A stretch of 64,000 bases of DNA from JALZUE01 sp051251725 (GCA_051251725.1 JBPOFN010000007.1:62001-126000); one strand, 5' to 3'. Counted from the stretch's first letter, positions 52,503 to 61,764 are shown. The notes: generated by a model not told the origin, from the letters alone. Numbers and translations are program-made.

Positions 52503-53077
52503 AGATTTTTTCCGCCCTTTATGAATGGACAATGAAATGGGCAGAGCATAAGTTTGCGCCAAAAATATTAGCCGCGTTAACTTTTGCTGAATCGGTTTTT
52601 TTTCCAATTCCACCTGATGTGTTATTAGCGCCTATGGTGTTAGCCAAAAGAGAAAAAGCTTGGTATTACGCGTCACTTACGACAGTAGCTTCAGTGTTAG
52701 GTGGTATGGTCGGTTATGCCCTTGGTTATTATATGTTTGAACCTTGGATAGCACCGGCAATTGAATCAATGGGCTATACCGCACGTTTTGATAAAGCTAT
52801 TGCCTGGTTTGAAGAATGGGGCGTTTGGGTTGTTTTTATTGCGGGTTTTTCTCCAATTCCGTATAAAATATTTACCGTGAGCGCGGGATTCTTACAAATG
52901 TTATTTTTACCCTTTTTAATTGCTTCAACTATTGGCCGTGGTATGCGTTTCTTTTTAGTTGCAGGTCTTATTTATTGGGGCGGAGCACCTTTTGAACGAA
53001 AACTTAAACAATGGGTTGATGTGTTAGGTTGGGCGTTAGTCGGATTAATTATTGTTGCTTATTTATTATTAAAGTAA
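52499..53077 (+). CDS. yqaA: YqaA family inner-membrane protein (DedA/VTT-related)
   Basis: This 192-residue protein starts with GTG in the pcm stop region and has several membrane segments. FAESVFFPIPPDVLLAPMVLA and the GFSPIPYKIFTVSAGF segment are the hallmarks of the YqaA branch of the VTT (DedA-like) superfamily, including its conserved Pro-rich re-entrant loops. DedA relatives move lipid carriers across the membrane; that function is only suggestive for this branch. It is inserted between pcm and nlpD. Confidence 0.85.
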   Translation: MKIFSALYEWTMKWAEHKFAPKILAALTFAESVFFPIPPDVLLAPMVLAKREKAWYYASLTTVASVLGGMVGYALGYYMFEPWIAPAIESMGYTARFDKAIAWFEEWGVWVVFIAGFSPIPYKIFTVSAGFLQMLFLPFLIASTIGRGMRFFLVAGLIYWGGAPFERKLKQWVDVLGWALVGLIIVAYLLLK

Positions 53078-53119
53078 TGAATAAGTTAAGTATCAGGGGT
53101 GAAAATCAATACTAACGCT

Positions 53120-53965
53120 ATGAAAATATCTACAATCAAAATTATGCTACTTATAGCTGTTTTTAGTGCGCTATCAGCGTGTTCTAATCAACATCGCCCA
53201 GCGCCGGTTGTCGATATTGAAAGTGGAAAACCTACGAGTAAATATAAAAAGGGAACTTTATTAGCAGATGATTATGTTGTTAATAAAGGTGAGACCTTAT
53301 ATTCAATTGCTTGGCGTTCTAATATTGATGTTAACACCTTGGCATCGTTAAATAATATCAAACCTCCTTATAATATTTTTCCAGGGCAAAAAATTTTATT
53401 AACGCCAAAATCAAGCAAAGGTAGTGATAGCAAGTCATACAAGCAAAAGTCGAATAATTACTCCACAAAACCTGTTAAAAAAGAGTTAACTAAAGCTATT
53501 GATTCCTCAAAAAAGCAGGAGTATGGTGGAAATGTAAGTAGTGAAAAAGCAAGTAATAATTCAGTAGTAACTGGTAGCACGTTCTCTAAAAAAATAAGAA
53601 CATGGCAGTGGCCAGCTAAAGGAAGAATACTTAGTCGCTTCTCTACGAAACAAGAAGGAAACAAAGGCTTAGATCTTGCTGGAAAACGCGGTGATAAAAT
53701 TGTTTCAGCAGCGGATGGCATAGTGGTTTATGTTGGTAATGCATTAAGAGGTTATGGCCGTTTAGTGATTATAAAACATAATGATGACTACTTAAGTGCT
53801 TATGCGCATACTGATGAAATTTTAGTGAAAGAACAACAAATCGTTAAAGCTGGGCAACAGATTGCTAAGATGGGTGATACAGACGCGGCAAGAATTATGC
53901 TTCATTTTGAAGTTCGCTTCCGTGGAAAGTCTGTCAACCCGATGAAGTACTTACCAAAAAGATAA
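53120..53965 (+). CDS. nlpD: LysM/M23-domain lipoprotein NlpD, amidase activator
   Basis: This 281-residue lipoprotein activates the cell-wall amidase AmiC at division. The lipobox LSAC is near residue 22, a LysM domain follows (about 52-95, YVVNKGETLYSIAWRSN), then a Ser/Lys-rich linker and an M23 domain (about 160-280). As in E. coli NlpD the M23 zinc site is incomplete: the first His is replaced in NKGLDLAGKRG, so it should not be a peptidase. I prefer the ATG at 53120; a GTG at 53099 is possible. In E. coli the main rpoS promoter lies inside nlpD. Confidence 0.92.
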   Translation: MKISTIKIMLLIAVFSALSACSNQHRPAPVVDIESGKPTSKYKKGTLLADDYVVNKGETLYSIAWRSNIDVNTLASLNNIKPPYNIFPGQKILLTPKSSKGSDSKSYKQKSNNYSTKPVKKELTKAIDSSKKQEYGGNVSSEKASNNSVVTGSTFSKKIRTWQWPAKGRILSRFSTKQEGNKGLDLAGKRGDKIVSAADGIVVYVGNALRGYGRLVIIKHNDDYLSAYAHTDEILVKEQQIVKAGQQIAKMGDTDAARIMLHFEVRFRGKSVNPMKYLPKR

Positions 53966-53967
53966 CA

Positions 53968-53988
53968 AATAATAATAATAATAATAAT
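53968..53988. repeat. Trinucleotide tract (AAT)7 between nlpD and rpoS
   Basis: Seven perfect AAT units begin three bases after the nlpD stop codon and lie 55 bases upstream of the rpoS start codon, inside the expected rpoS mRNA leader. Confidence 0.9.
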
Positions 53989-54042
53989 TTGGAGTTACTG
54001 TGAAAATTTAAGATCTAACGATTGCTGCACGGGGAGAATAGC

Positions 54043-54972
54043 ATGGCGATAGAAAAAGAATTAGATACTCTAGCGATAGATGCTCAAAGCAATGAAAAAA
54101 CAAAAAAAGTGTCAAAAGCAGCAGAAGAAAGCTCTGCCAATTTAGATGCAACTCAAATATATTTAAGTGAAATTGGTTTTTCACCCTTACTTACTGCCGA
54201 AGAAGAAGTCTATTTCTCTAGATTATCTTTAAAAGGCGATGCACCATCACGTAAACGAATGATTGAAAGCAACTTAAGATTAGTTGTTAAAATTGCTCGC
54301 CGATACAACAATCGTGGTTTACCTCTTTTAGACTTAATCGAAGAAGGCAATTTAGGCTTAATTCGTGCGGTTGAAAAGTTTGACCCAGAACGTGGCTTTA
54401 GGTTTTCTACTTATGCTACTTGGTGGATTCGTCAAACGATCGAAAGAGCGATCATGAATCAAACTCGCACTATTCGATTACCTATCCATGTTGTTAAAGA
54501 ACTTAATATTTATTTACGTGCTGCGCGTGATCTTATTCAAAAATTAGATCATGAACCAACGGCTGAAGATATTGCCAAAGCATTAGATAAGCCTGTTGAA
54601 GACGTTAGTAAAATGTTAAAGCTTAATGAGCGTATTACCTCGGTTGATACACCATTTGCTGGCGATTCGGAAAAAGGTCTGTTAGATATAATTGCTGATG
54701 AAAAAGGCACAGGTCCTGAGTCTGATTTACAAGATAGCGATATGAAAAATAATATCGTGCATTGGCTAAACGAGCTTAATTCTAAGCAAAGAGAAGTACT
54801 TGCGCGTAGATTTGGTTTATTAGGTTATGAAGCCGCAACCCTAGAAGATGTTGGCCGTGAAATTGGTTTAACACGCGAACGTGTTAGACAAATTCAAGTA
54901 GAGGCGTTAAAGCGTTTACGAGATATTTTAAGCCAAGAAGACTTATCAATTGAGGCTATTTTTCAGCCATAA
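54043..54972 (+). CDS. rpoS: RNA polymerase sigma factor RpoS
   Basis: This 309-residue group 2 sigma factor directs the stationary-phase and general stress response. Region 2 (RRYNNRGLPLLDLIEEGNLG, RGFRFSTYATWWIRQ), region 3 and region 4 (LEDVGREIGLTRERVRQIQ) are intact. GGGGAG lies seven bases before the chosen ATG at 54043; a TTG seven codons upstream is not needed. It follows nlpD, as is usual, and a bidirectional terminator ends it. Its usual regulators (upstream leader pairing, proteolysis) cannot be judged here. Confidence 0.96.
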   Translation: MAIEKELDTLAIDAQSNEKTKKVSKAAEESSANLDATQIYLSEIGFSPLLTAEEEVYFSRLSLKGDAPSRKRMIESNLRLVVKIARRYNNRGLPLLDLIEEGNLGLIRAVEKFDPERGFRFSTYATWWIRQTIERAIMNQTRTIRLPIHVVKELNIYLRAARDLIQKLDHEPTAEDIAKALDKPVEDVSKMLKLNERITSVDTPFAGDSEKGLLDIIADEKGTGPESDLQDSDMKNNIVHWLNELNSKQREVLARRFGLLGYEAATLEDVGREIGLTRERVRQIQVEALKRLRDILSQEDLSIEAIFQP

Positions 54973-54989
54973 AGATTGTTAGAGCTAAT

Positions 54990-55018
54990 AAAAAACCGCT
55001 GAGAAAAGCGGTTTTTTT
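54990..55018. terminator. Bidirectional terminator between rpoS and dxs
   Basis: AAAAAACCGCT and AGCGGTTTTTT pair around a six-base loop with A and T runs on both sides. It serves rpoS (+) and can serve the convergent dxs operon (-). Confidence 0.88.
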
Positions 55019-55103
55019 GTGTCTGTTAGTTACAGATTTAGCTGCTGAATTAAGTACTAGTTAAGTATAAAACCTGGCAAGTATTAATGGGGTAAACTCA
55101 GCG

Positions 55104-56966
55104 CTAGTTAATAAATTGCTTAATCTTTGCCTCTATACCGTCAGCGTCTAAGCCTAATTCAGTATAAATTTCTGCTTGGCTACCATGTTTGATAAAGCTA
55201 TCAGGTAAGCCGATATTTAATATTTTTATCGCTTTGCCTTGGCTTAATATATATTCATTAACGGCTGAGCCTGCGCCGCCAGCAATAGCGTTATCTTCTA
55301 TCGTTACAATCGTATCGTGCTGACTGATTAAAGTATCAATTAGCTCAGTGTCTAATGGCTTAACAAAGCGCATATCAGCGAGTGTTGCGTTTAAACTGCT
55401 AGCCACTTGCTCTGCTTGTGCCAATAAGGTCCCAAAACTTAAGATTGCAATCTGGTTACCGGTTTGAATTAGTTTTCCTTTGCCAATTTCAAGTGTTTCA
55501 GTGATCGCTGGTAATGTTACGCCGGTCCCGCTGCCGCGCGGATAGCGAACAGCTGCTGGGCCATGATGATTATGGCCGGTAGTTAACATTAGTTGGCATT
55601 CACTTTCATCGGCTGGCGCCATAATCACCATATTAGGGATACAGCGTAAAAAGCTTAAATCGAAAGCTCCTTGATGGGTTGCACCATCGGCACCGACCAC
55701 ACCGGCACGATCAATAGCAAATAAAACCGGCAAGTTTTGGATCGCGACATCATGGATCAGTTGATCATAACCGCGCTGTAAAAAGCTTGAATAAATAGCA
55801 ACTACGGGTTTTTGTCCACCGATTGCCAGCCCTGCAGCATAGGTAACAGCATGTTGTTCAGCAATGGCAACGTCATAATATTGATTTGGAAAACGTTGGC
55901 TAAATTCAACCATGCCCGAACCTTCGCGCATTGCTGGAGTGATCGCGACTAAGTTGGCATCAACTTCAGCGGTTTTACATAACCAATCACCAAACACTTG
56001 CGAATAGGTCGGCGAGCTCGGTTTTGATTTTGGCAAACTTGTTTCAGTAGGATCAAATTTAGGCACGGCGTGATATTTGATGGGATCTTGTTCAGCAGCC
56101 TCAAACCCTTTGCCTTTTTTAGTGGCAATATGGAGTAGCTGTGGTCCTTTCAAATTACGCATATTAGTAATGGTATCAACCAAGCTATTAACGTCATGAC
56201 CGTCAATTGGGCCAATATAATTAAAGCCTAACTCTTCGAAAAAAGTACTAGGAACTACCATCCCTTTAATATGTTCTTCAGCGCGACTGGCTAATTCTTT
56301 GATCGGCGGAATATTGCCAAGAATTTTTTTACTACTTTCGCGAATGCCAGCATAAATACTACCGGATAACATGCGCGCTAAGTGATTATTTAAAGCGCCG
56401 ACATTTTCAGAAATTGACATGTCATTGTCGTTGAGGATCACCAACATATCATTACGTATATCACCAGCATGGTTTAATGCTTCAAAAGCCATGCCTGCAG
56501 TCATGGCGCCATCACCAATAACGGCAACGGTTTTACGGCCTTTACCTTCTTTAGTTGCTGCAACAGCTAAGCCTAAAGCAGCTGAAATAGAAGTACTTGA
56601 ATGGCCAACACTTAAAACATCGTATTCACTTTCTTCACGCCATGGAAAAGGGTGTAAACCGTCTTTTTGTCTGATGGTGTGTAATTGATCGCGACGACCG
56701 GTCAAAATTTTATGCGGGTAAGCTTGGTGGCCAACATCCCATACAACATGGTCAAAAGGGCTTTTGTAGACATAATGCAGAGCAACGGTTAATTCTATTG
56801 TGCCTAGACCAGAAGCAAAGTGGCCGCTACTTCGGCTGACTGAATTTAATAAATAACGACGTAGTTCCTCACTTGTTTGCTCAAGTTGATCTTTATCAAG
56901 CATACGTAAATCGTCAGGCGAGTTAATCTTTGACAAAAGCGGGTAGTCAGTTAAATTTATGGTCAT
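55104..56966 (-). CDS. dxs: 1-deoxy-D-xylulose-5-phosphate synthase
   Basis: This 620-residue thiamine-diphosphate enzyme joins pyruvate and glyceraldehyde 3-phosphate, the first step of the MEP pathway and a source for thiamine and vitamin B6. The thiamine-binding motif GDGAMTAGMAFEALNHAGD, the VWDVGHQAYPHKILTGRRD segment and the transketolase-type THQGAFDLSFLRCIPN segment are intact. The length matches E. coli Dxs. It is the last gene of xseB-ispA-dxs; ispA ends 17 bases before it. Confidence 0.96.
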   Translation of the reverse strand: MTINLTDYPLLSKINSPDDLRMLDKDQLEQTSEELRRYLLNSVSRSSGHFASGLGTIELTVALHYVYKSPFDHVVWDVGHQAYPHKILTGRRDQLHTIRQKDGLHPFPWREESEYDVLSVGHSSTSISAALGLAVAATKEGKGRKTVAVIGDGAMTAGMAFEALNHAGDIRNDMLVILNDNDMSISENVGALNNHLARMLSGSIYAGIRESSKKILGNIPPIKELASRAEEHIKGMVVPSTFFEELGFNYIGPIDGHDVNSLVDTITNMRNLKGPQLLHIATKKGKGFEAAEQDPIKYHAVPKFDPTETSLPKSKPSSPTYSQVFGDWLCKTAEVDANLVAITPAMREGSGMVEFSQRFPNQYYDVAIAEQHAVTYAAGLAIGGQKPVVAIYSSFLQRGYDQLIHDVAIQNLPVLFAIDRAGVVGADGATHQGAFDLSFLRCIPNMVIMAPADESECQLMLTTGHNHHGPAAVRYPRGSGTGVTLPAITETLEIGKGKLIQTGNQIAILSFGTLLAQAEQVASSLNATLADMRFVKPLDTELIDTLISQHDTIVTIEDNAIAGGAGSAVNEYILSQGKAIKILNIGLPDSFIKHGSQAEIYTELGLDADGIEAKIKQFIN

Positions 56967-56983
56967 AGTTTTGATAATAGAAA

Positions 56984-57874
56984 TTAATGAGTGCGGCTGA
57001 CAATAAATGTCGTAAAGTCTGCTAAATTCTGAGTATTGTAAGGCAAACAGGCTAAAGCTTGAAGTGATTGTTGAAATAACTCGTCAGCTTTTTGTTGTGC
57101 GCCGCTTAAACCCAGTAAAGATGGGTAGGTCGATTTATTCGCCGCCACATCAGAACCAGCTGGTTTACCTAGCTCAGCTTCAGTTGAGGTAATATCAATA
57201 ATGTCATCTTGTACTTGGTAAGCTAAGCCTATTAAGGTGGCAAATTTGGCTAAGCTGTTTTTTTCATCTGCTGTTATTTGTTCAGCACATTCTGCAGCCA
57301 TCAAAATTGAAGCTTGTAATAAAGCGCCGGTTTTTAATAAATGCAACTGTTCTAACTGAGCCAGCGATATTTGTTGGTCGGTTGCTGCTAAGTCTAATGC
57401 TTGACCGCCACACATACCTTCATAACCACTGGCTTTGCTTAATTGTTGGATCAGTTTTATTTGTTTAGGTTTAATAGTTTCTGAAAACGAATGATTAGCT
57501 AAAATATCAAAGGCAAGGGTTTGTAAACTATCGCCAGCTAAAATCGCAGTCGCTTCATCAAACGCTTTGTGACAAGTCGGTTGCCCACGACGTAAATCAT
57601 CGTCATCCATTGCGGGTAAATCATCGTGTAATAATGAATAAGCATGAATACACTCTATTGCCGCAGCAATGCCATCTAAATCGCTAAGCTTAATATTTAA
57701 TGCTTGTCCGGTGATATAGACCAAATAAGGACGCATACGTTTACCACCAATTAATAAACCATAGCGCATGGCTTCTAGAAGCTTAGGATCATTAACGGTT
57801 AGTTGGTCAATTTTATCATTTAAAAAATGATAAATTCGTTGTTGAAATTCTTCAAGGTTTGCTAGCTGACTCAC
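56984..57874 (-). CDS. ispA: Farnesyl diphosphate synthase (geranyltranstransferase)
   Basis: This 296-residue enzyme makes farnesyl diphosphate, precursor of ubiquinone side chains and undecaprenyl phosphate. The first aspartate-rich motif is in HDDLPAMDDDDLRRG and the second in YQVQDDIIDITS. It starts with GTG, without a clear ribosome site, six bases after xseB ends, so it probably relies on translational coupling. Confidence 0.94.
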   Translation of the reverse strand: MSQLANLEEFQQRIYHFLNDKIDQLTVNDPKLLEAMRYGLLIGGKRMRPYLVYITGQALNIKLSDLDGIAAAIECIHAYSLLHDDLPAMDDDDLRRGQPTCHKAFDEATAILAGDSLQTLAFDILANHSFSETIKPKQIKLIQQLSKASGYEGMCGGQALDLAATDQQISLAQLEQLHLLKTGALLQASILMAAECAEQITADEKNSLAKFATLIGLAYQVQDDIIDITSTEAELGKPAGSDVAANKSTYPSLLGLSGAQQKADELFQQSLQALACLPYNTQNLADFTTFIVSRTH

Positions 57875-57880
57875 GGGGGA

Positions 57881-58123
57881 TTAACTCTCTGAGGATTCGA
57901 TCGGAACGAGGATTTCTGTACCATTTTCGTTCATTAATAAATGTACTTTTTGTTCGGCGTCATGAAGTTTACTTTGGCTATGTTTACTTAACGTTAAGCC
58001 GCGTTCGAACAGTGTCATTGAATCTTCTAAATTGAGTTCACCTTGTTCAAGTTGACTGACTATACTTTCTAATTCTTGCAATGATTCTTCAAAAGAAACA
58101 TTTTCTATTTTTTTCTTCGCCAT
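57881..58123 (-). CDS. xseB: Exodeoxyribonuclease VII small subunit
   Basis: This 80-residue helical protein is the small subunit of exonuclease VII. The family pattern SFEESLQELESIVSQLEQGE followed by LNLEDSMTLFERGLTL is clear. The large subunit XseA is encoded elsewhere. It opens the xseB-ispA-dxs operon, as in E. coli. Confidence 0.94.
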   Translation of the reverse strand: MAKKKIENVSFEESLQELESIVSQLEQGELNLEDSMTLFERGLTLSKHSQSKLHDAEQKVHLLMNENGTEILVPIESSES

Positions 58124-58232
58124 TGTTGAATTTAAACCCCGCTACCTCAAGATGTGCGCAACGTTACCTTAGCTAGACTTTAGGGTCAATTATATCTGAA
58201 AAGTTGTTTAACAAATAATTGTGATTGTTTCG

Positions 58233-58259
58233 TTAAGTTATTGAGAAATTTGCCGATAA
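58233..58259 (+). promoter_or_regulatory. Putative sigma-28 (FliA) promoter of pomA
   Basis: TTAAGTTA (58233-58240), 11 bases, and a perfect GCCGATAA (58252-58259) fit the sigma-28 pattern TAAAGTTT-N11-GCCGATAA with two mismatches in the -35. It lies 121 bases upstream of pomA on the same strand, linking stator synthesis to the late flagellar cascade. Confidence 0.75.
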
Positions 58260-58380
58260 TGTTTTTGATAACCATGTCGTGAATATTGTCGTGAATAGTA
58301 TTATCATCATGTATATTATAGTTATCTTATCGAAATAACTTATCAACGCATTCATTGTTTAGAGTTTTAGGGAGACATTT

Positions 58381-59145
58381 GTGGATTTAGCTACGATTAT
58401 TGGCATGCTTGGCGCTATCGGTTTTATTGTGATGGCGATGATCTTAGGTGGCGATATCAGTATGTTTGTTGATACCCAGTCTATTTTAATTGTATTTTGT
58501 GGTTCTACTTTTGTTGTGCTATCAAATTATAATATGGGACAGTTTTTTGGCATTGGTAAAATTATTGGCAAATCATTTATGTTCAAGCTGGAATCACCAG
58601 ATGAATTAATTGAAAAGTCAGTTGAAATGGCTGATGCGGCGCGTAAAGGTGGGTTTTTAGCATTAGAAGAAGCTGAAATTACCAATGCTTTTATGCAAAA
58701 AGGTGTTGATATGTTGGTTGATGGTCACGACGCTGACGTGGTGCGAGCAACCTTACAAAAAGATATATCATTAACAACTGAACGCCATGAAACGGGTATT
58801 GGGATGTTAAAGGCGTTAGCTGATGTTGCACCTGCGATGGGAATGATCGGGACACTGATTGGTTTGGTAGCGATGTTATCGAACATGGATGATCCTAAAG
58901 CGATTGGTCCGGCCATGGCGGTAGCACTATTAACAACATTGTATGGTGCGTTTTTAGCAAACGTTATTGCGATCCCAATTGCGGCCAAACTCACCTTGCG
59001 GTTATCAGAAGAAAAACTTAATCAAGAACTTATCTTAGATGCTGTACTTGGTATTCAAGATGGTCAAAATCCACGCGTTATAGAAAATTTATTAAAGAAT
59101 TATTTAGCCGAAAGTAAGCGCGCCATTTCAACCGTGGAAGAATAA
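58381..59145 (+). CDS. pomA: Flagellar motor stator protein PomA (MotA family)
   Basis: This 254-residue inner-membrane protein forms the ion channel of the flagellar stator with PomB. Four membrane segments are seen (about residues 3-22, 30-48, 150-172 and 180-203), with the MotA-family motif ADVAPAMGMIGTLIGLVAML and the cytoplasmic loop that contacts the rotor between segments 2 and 3. It starts with GTG after GGGAG. A sigma-28 promoter lies upstream. Length and sequence fit Vibrio PomA (253), which suggests sodium drive. Confidence 0.92.
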   Translation: MDLATIIGMLGAIGFIVMAMILGGDISMFVDTQSILIVFCGSTFVVLSNYNMGQFFGIGKIIGKSFMFKLESPDELIEKSVEMADAARKGGFLALEEAEITNAFMQKGVDMLVDGHDADVVRATLQKDISLTTERHETGIGMLKALADVAPAMGMIGTLIGLVAMLSNMDDPKAIGPAMAVALLTTLYGAFLANVIAIPIAAKLTLRLSEEKLNQELILDAVLGIQDGQNPRVIENLLKNYLAESKRAISTVEE

Positions 59146-59148
59146 CTT

Positions 59149-60093
59149 ATGTCGATGCCTCCAGAGTGTAAATGCCCACCACCAGGCTTACCCGCGTGGA
59201 TGGGGACTTTTGCTGATCTCATGTCGCTGCTGATGTGTTTCTTCGTATTGTTATTGTCATTTTCTGAAATGGATGTTTTAAAATTCAAGCAAATTGCCGG
59301 TTCAATGAAGTTCGCTTTTGGTGTGCAAAATAAAATCGAAGTAAAAGATATTCCCAAAGGCACTAGTGTTATCGCACAAGAGTTTCGCCCCGGTAAACCT
59401 GAACCAACCCCGATTGAAGTGATCCAACAACAAACGATGGAAATGACGCAGCAAATGCTAGAATTCCAAGCGGGTGATGAAACCTCCGCGGGTGGTCGTC
59501 AAGAACAGCGCGGCACTCAGCGCGGTGGTCAATCGCAAAGTACCGATGAATTATCTGCTCAGCAAATGCAGCAAGCGCAAGAAGAATTACAAAAAGCTCA
59601 GCAAGAACAAGTTAATGAGTTGGTGAAAAAAATTGCTGAGCAAATGGAAGATCAAATCCAAGATGGCGCTGTTGAACTAGAAGCGCTTGGCCAGCAAGTG
59701 ATTATTCGGATACGTGAAAATGGCTCCTTTCCTTCAGGCTCAGCATTTTTACAACCTAAGTTTAAACCCATTATTCAACAAATTGGCGCATTATTAAATA
59801 CAGTGCCAGGAGAGATCATGATCTCTGGTCATACTGATAATCAAGGTATTAGCTCTGAACTCTTTAGTTCAAATTGGGATTTATCATCAAAACGCGCTGT
59901 GGCTATTGCCCATGAAATGGTGAAAGTTCCTGACTTTGACCAATCAAGGTTATTAGTTGTTGGTAATGCCGACACTAAGCCATTGGTTCCAAATACTAAT
60001 GCGCTGAATCGCCGTCGTAATCGCCGAGTAGAAATATCGATTAATCAAGGGAAAGCCAAAGAAACCGACCCGATTTCTTTAACGGAAGAGTAA
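59149..60093 (+). CDS. pomB: Flagellar motor stator protein PomB (MotB family, OmpA domain)
   Basis: This 314-residue protein pairs with PomA. One membrane segment (about residues 20-40, TFADLMSLLMCFFVLLLSFS) contains Asp23, the ion-binding residue equivalent to Asp24 of Vibrio PomB. A Gln-rich linker follows (about 95-165), then an OmpA-type peptidoglycan-binding domain (about 185-305, with SGHTDNQGI and NRRRNRRVEI). It starts three bases after pomA. Sodium specificity is inferred from the PomB-like sequence and marine setting. Confidence 0.92.
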   Translation: MSMPPECKCPPPGLPAWMGTFADLMSLLMCFFVLLLSFSEMDVLKFKQIAGSMKFAFGVQNKIEVKDIPKGTSVIAQEFRPGKPEPTPIEVIQQQTMEMTQQMLEFQAGDETSAGGRQEQRGTQRGGQSQSTDELSAQQMQQAQEELQKAQQEQVNELVKKIAEQMEDQIQDGAVELEALGQQVIIRIRENGSFPSGSAFLQPKFKPIIQQIGALLNTVPGEIMISGHTDNQGISSELFSSNWDLSSKRAVAIAHEMVKVPDFDQSRLLVVGNADTKPLVPNTNALNRRRNRRVEISINQGKAKETDPISLTEE

Positions 60094-60110
60094 GCACAGT
60101 TTAGTAAAAT

Positions 60111-60135
60111 AAGGCCGCATTTAGCGGCTTTTTTT
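60111..60135 (+). terminator. Rho-independent terminator after pomB
   Basis: AAGGCCGC and GCGGCTTT pair around a five-base loop, followed by a T run of seven, 18 bases after the pomB stop. Confidence 0.8.
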
Positions 60136-60226
60136 ATTTCATTTATTTAACGATTATTAGAATAGTTATACGCGAGGTTTTTGATGGTGTATAATTTGCG
60201 CCATTCTTTTTTAGGTGGTCAAATTG

Positions 60227-61681
60227 ATGAAGTTCATTGTCAAATTACAAGCAGAAATTACTATTAAATCACGCCCAGTGCGTAAGCGTTTTACTAAAAT
60301 ATTAGAGTCCAATATTAAAAATGTTTTACGTCGTGTCGATGAGCAAGTAACAGCACGTATGAACTGGGACAGTATTGAAGTTAATACGAAAAACAATTCT
60401 CCTGAAAACCGTCTTAAATTAATTGAAACATTAAAATGTATTCCTGGCGTGCCAAGCTTTTTAGAAGTGCAGCAAATGGAATATACCGATGTTCATGATA
60501 TTTATGAAAAAACTTTAGCGATCCATGCAAAAACAATTGAAAATAAAACCTTTTGTGTGCGCGTAAAGCGCGTGGGTAATCATGATTTTAGTTCACTCAA
60601 TGTTGAGCAATATGTTGGTGGCGGTTTAAACCAACAGGTGGCTTCAGCTAAAGTTAAACTTAAAAAACCTGACGTGACTATTCGTTTAGAGATCAATCAA
60701 GATAAGCTCTTTATTGTTACTGAAGTACATAAAGGCCTAAGTGGTTTCCCAATTGCGACACAAGAAGATGTTTTATCTTTAATGTCGGGTGGCTTTGACT
60801 CAGGTGTTGCTAGCTATCAAATGATTAAAAAAGGCTCAAGAACACATTATTGTTTCTTCAACCTTGGCGGCAGCGCACATGAAGTTGGTGTAAAACAAGT
60901 CAGTTATTATTTGTGGAACAAATTTGGCGCGTCACATCGCGTTAAATTTATCTCAGTTGATTTTGCGCCGGTAGTAACAGAAATATTAGAAAATATTGAA
61001 AATGGTCAGATGGGCGTGGTACTTAAGCGCATGATGATGCGTGCAGCTGCGAATGTAGCGGGTAAACTTAAAATTCAGTCTTTAGTGACCGGCGAAAGTT
61101 TAGGGCAAGTATCAAGTCAAACATTAACCAATTTAAACGTCATTGACCGCGTTACAGACACCTTAATTCTTCGCCCGTTAACAGCTTATGATAAACAAGA
61201 TATTATTGACATAGCGCGCAGTATTGGCACTGAAGACTTTGCCAAAACTATACCTGAATATTGTGGTGTTATTTCGAAAAAACCAACCGTTAAAGCGGTA
61301 TTATCAAAAGTAGAAGCGGAAGAAGAAAACTTCGACTTTGCAATTTTAGACAAGGTGGTCGAAGAAGCGCGTGTTTATAATATTAAAGACATCGCCGAAG
61401 AAACAGCCAAAGAAGTTACCTCTATTGATACTGTGGGTAGTTTGCCAACAGATGCCGTAGTGCTTGATATTCGAGGGCCGGAAGAAGAAGACGGTAATCC
61501 ATTAGAAATTGATAATATTGAAGTTGTGCATTTACCCTTTTATAAACTGGCGACACAATTTGGTGATTTAGATCATTCGAAAGAATATTTCTTATACTGT
61601 GACCGCGGCGTTATGAGTCAATTACAAGCCTTATATCTACATGATAATGGCTTTCAAAATGTGAAAGTATATCGTCCTTAA
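60227..61681 (+). CDS. thiI: tRNA uracil 4-sulfurtransferase ThiI
   Basis: This 484-residue enzyme puts sulfur into tRNA 4-thiouridine and supplies sulfur for the thiazole of thiamine. A ferredoxin-like and THUMP region (about residues 1-165) is followed by the PP-loop SGGFDSGVASY and a C-terminal rhodanese domain with the sulfur-carrying Cys in LYCDRGVMSQLQAL; a second Cys sits in PEYCGVIS. The ATG at 60227 follows AGGTGG by eight bases and matches the family start (MKFIVKLQAEITIKS). The rhodanese domain is full length, so it can serve thiamine synthesis. Confidence 0.95.
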   Translation: MKFIVKLQAEITIKSRPVRKRFTKILESNIKNVLRRVDEQVTARMNWDSIEVNTKNNSPENRLKLIETLKCIPGVPSFLEVQQMEYTDVHDIYEKTLAIHAKTIENKTFCVRVKRVGNHDFSSLNVEQYVGGGLNQQVASAKVKLKKPDVTIRLEINQDKLFIVTEVHKGLSGFPIATQEDVLSLMSGGFDSGVASYQMIKKGSRTHYCFFNLGGSAHEVGVKQVSYYLWNKFGASHRVKFISVDFAPVVTEILENIENGQMGVVLKRMMMRAAANVAGKLKIQSLVTGESLGQVSSQTLTNLNVIDRVTDTLILRPLTAYDKQDIIDIARSIGTEDFAKTIPEYCGVISKKPTVKAVLSKVEAEEENFDFAILDKVVEEARVYNIKDIAEETAKEVTSIDTVGSLPTDAVVLDIRGPEEEDGNPLEIDNIEVVHLPFYKLATQFGDLDHSKEYFLYCDRGVMSQLQALYLHDNGFQNVKVYRP

Positions 61682-61707
61682 ACTTGTAAACTAGCCTATC
61701 GAACTAA

Positions 61708-61740
61708 CCGCATTTGAGTTTATTGTTAGCTCAAGTGCGG
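61708..61740. terminator. Hairpin between convergent thiI and panE
   Basis: CCGCATTTGAG (61708-61718) pairs with CTCAAGTGCGG (61730-61740) with one wobble and an 11-base loop. No long T run follows on either strand, so termination is likely but not certain. Confidence 0.45.
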
Positions 61741-61764
61741 ATAACATCTCAATTTTCTTCGAAC

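Noticed and set aside
53099..53119. GTG start for nlpD
   Set aside because: The GGGG sequence touches the GTG, leaving no spacing, and the ATG at 53120 gives a more usual lipoprotein signal; not fully excluded.
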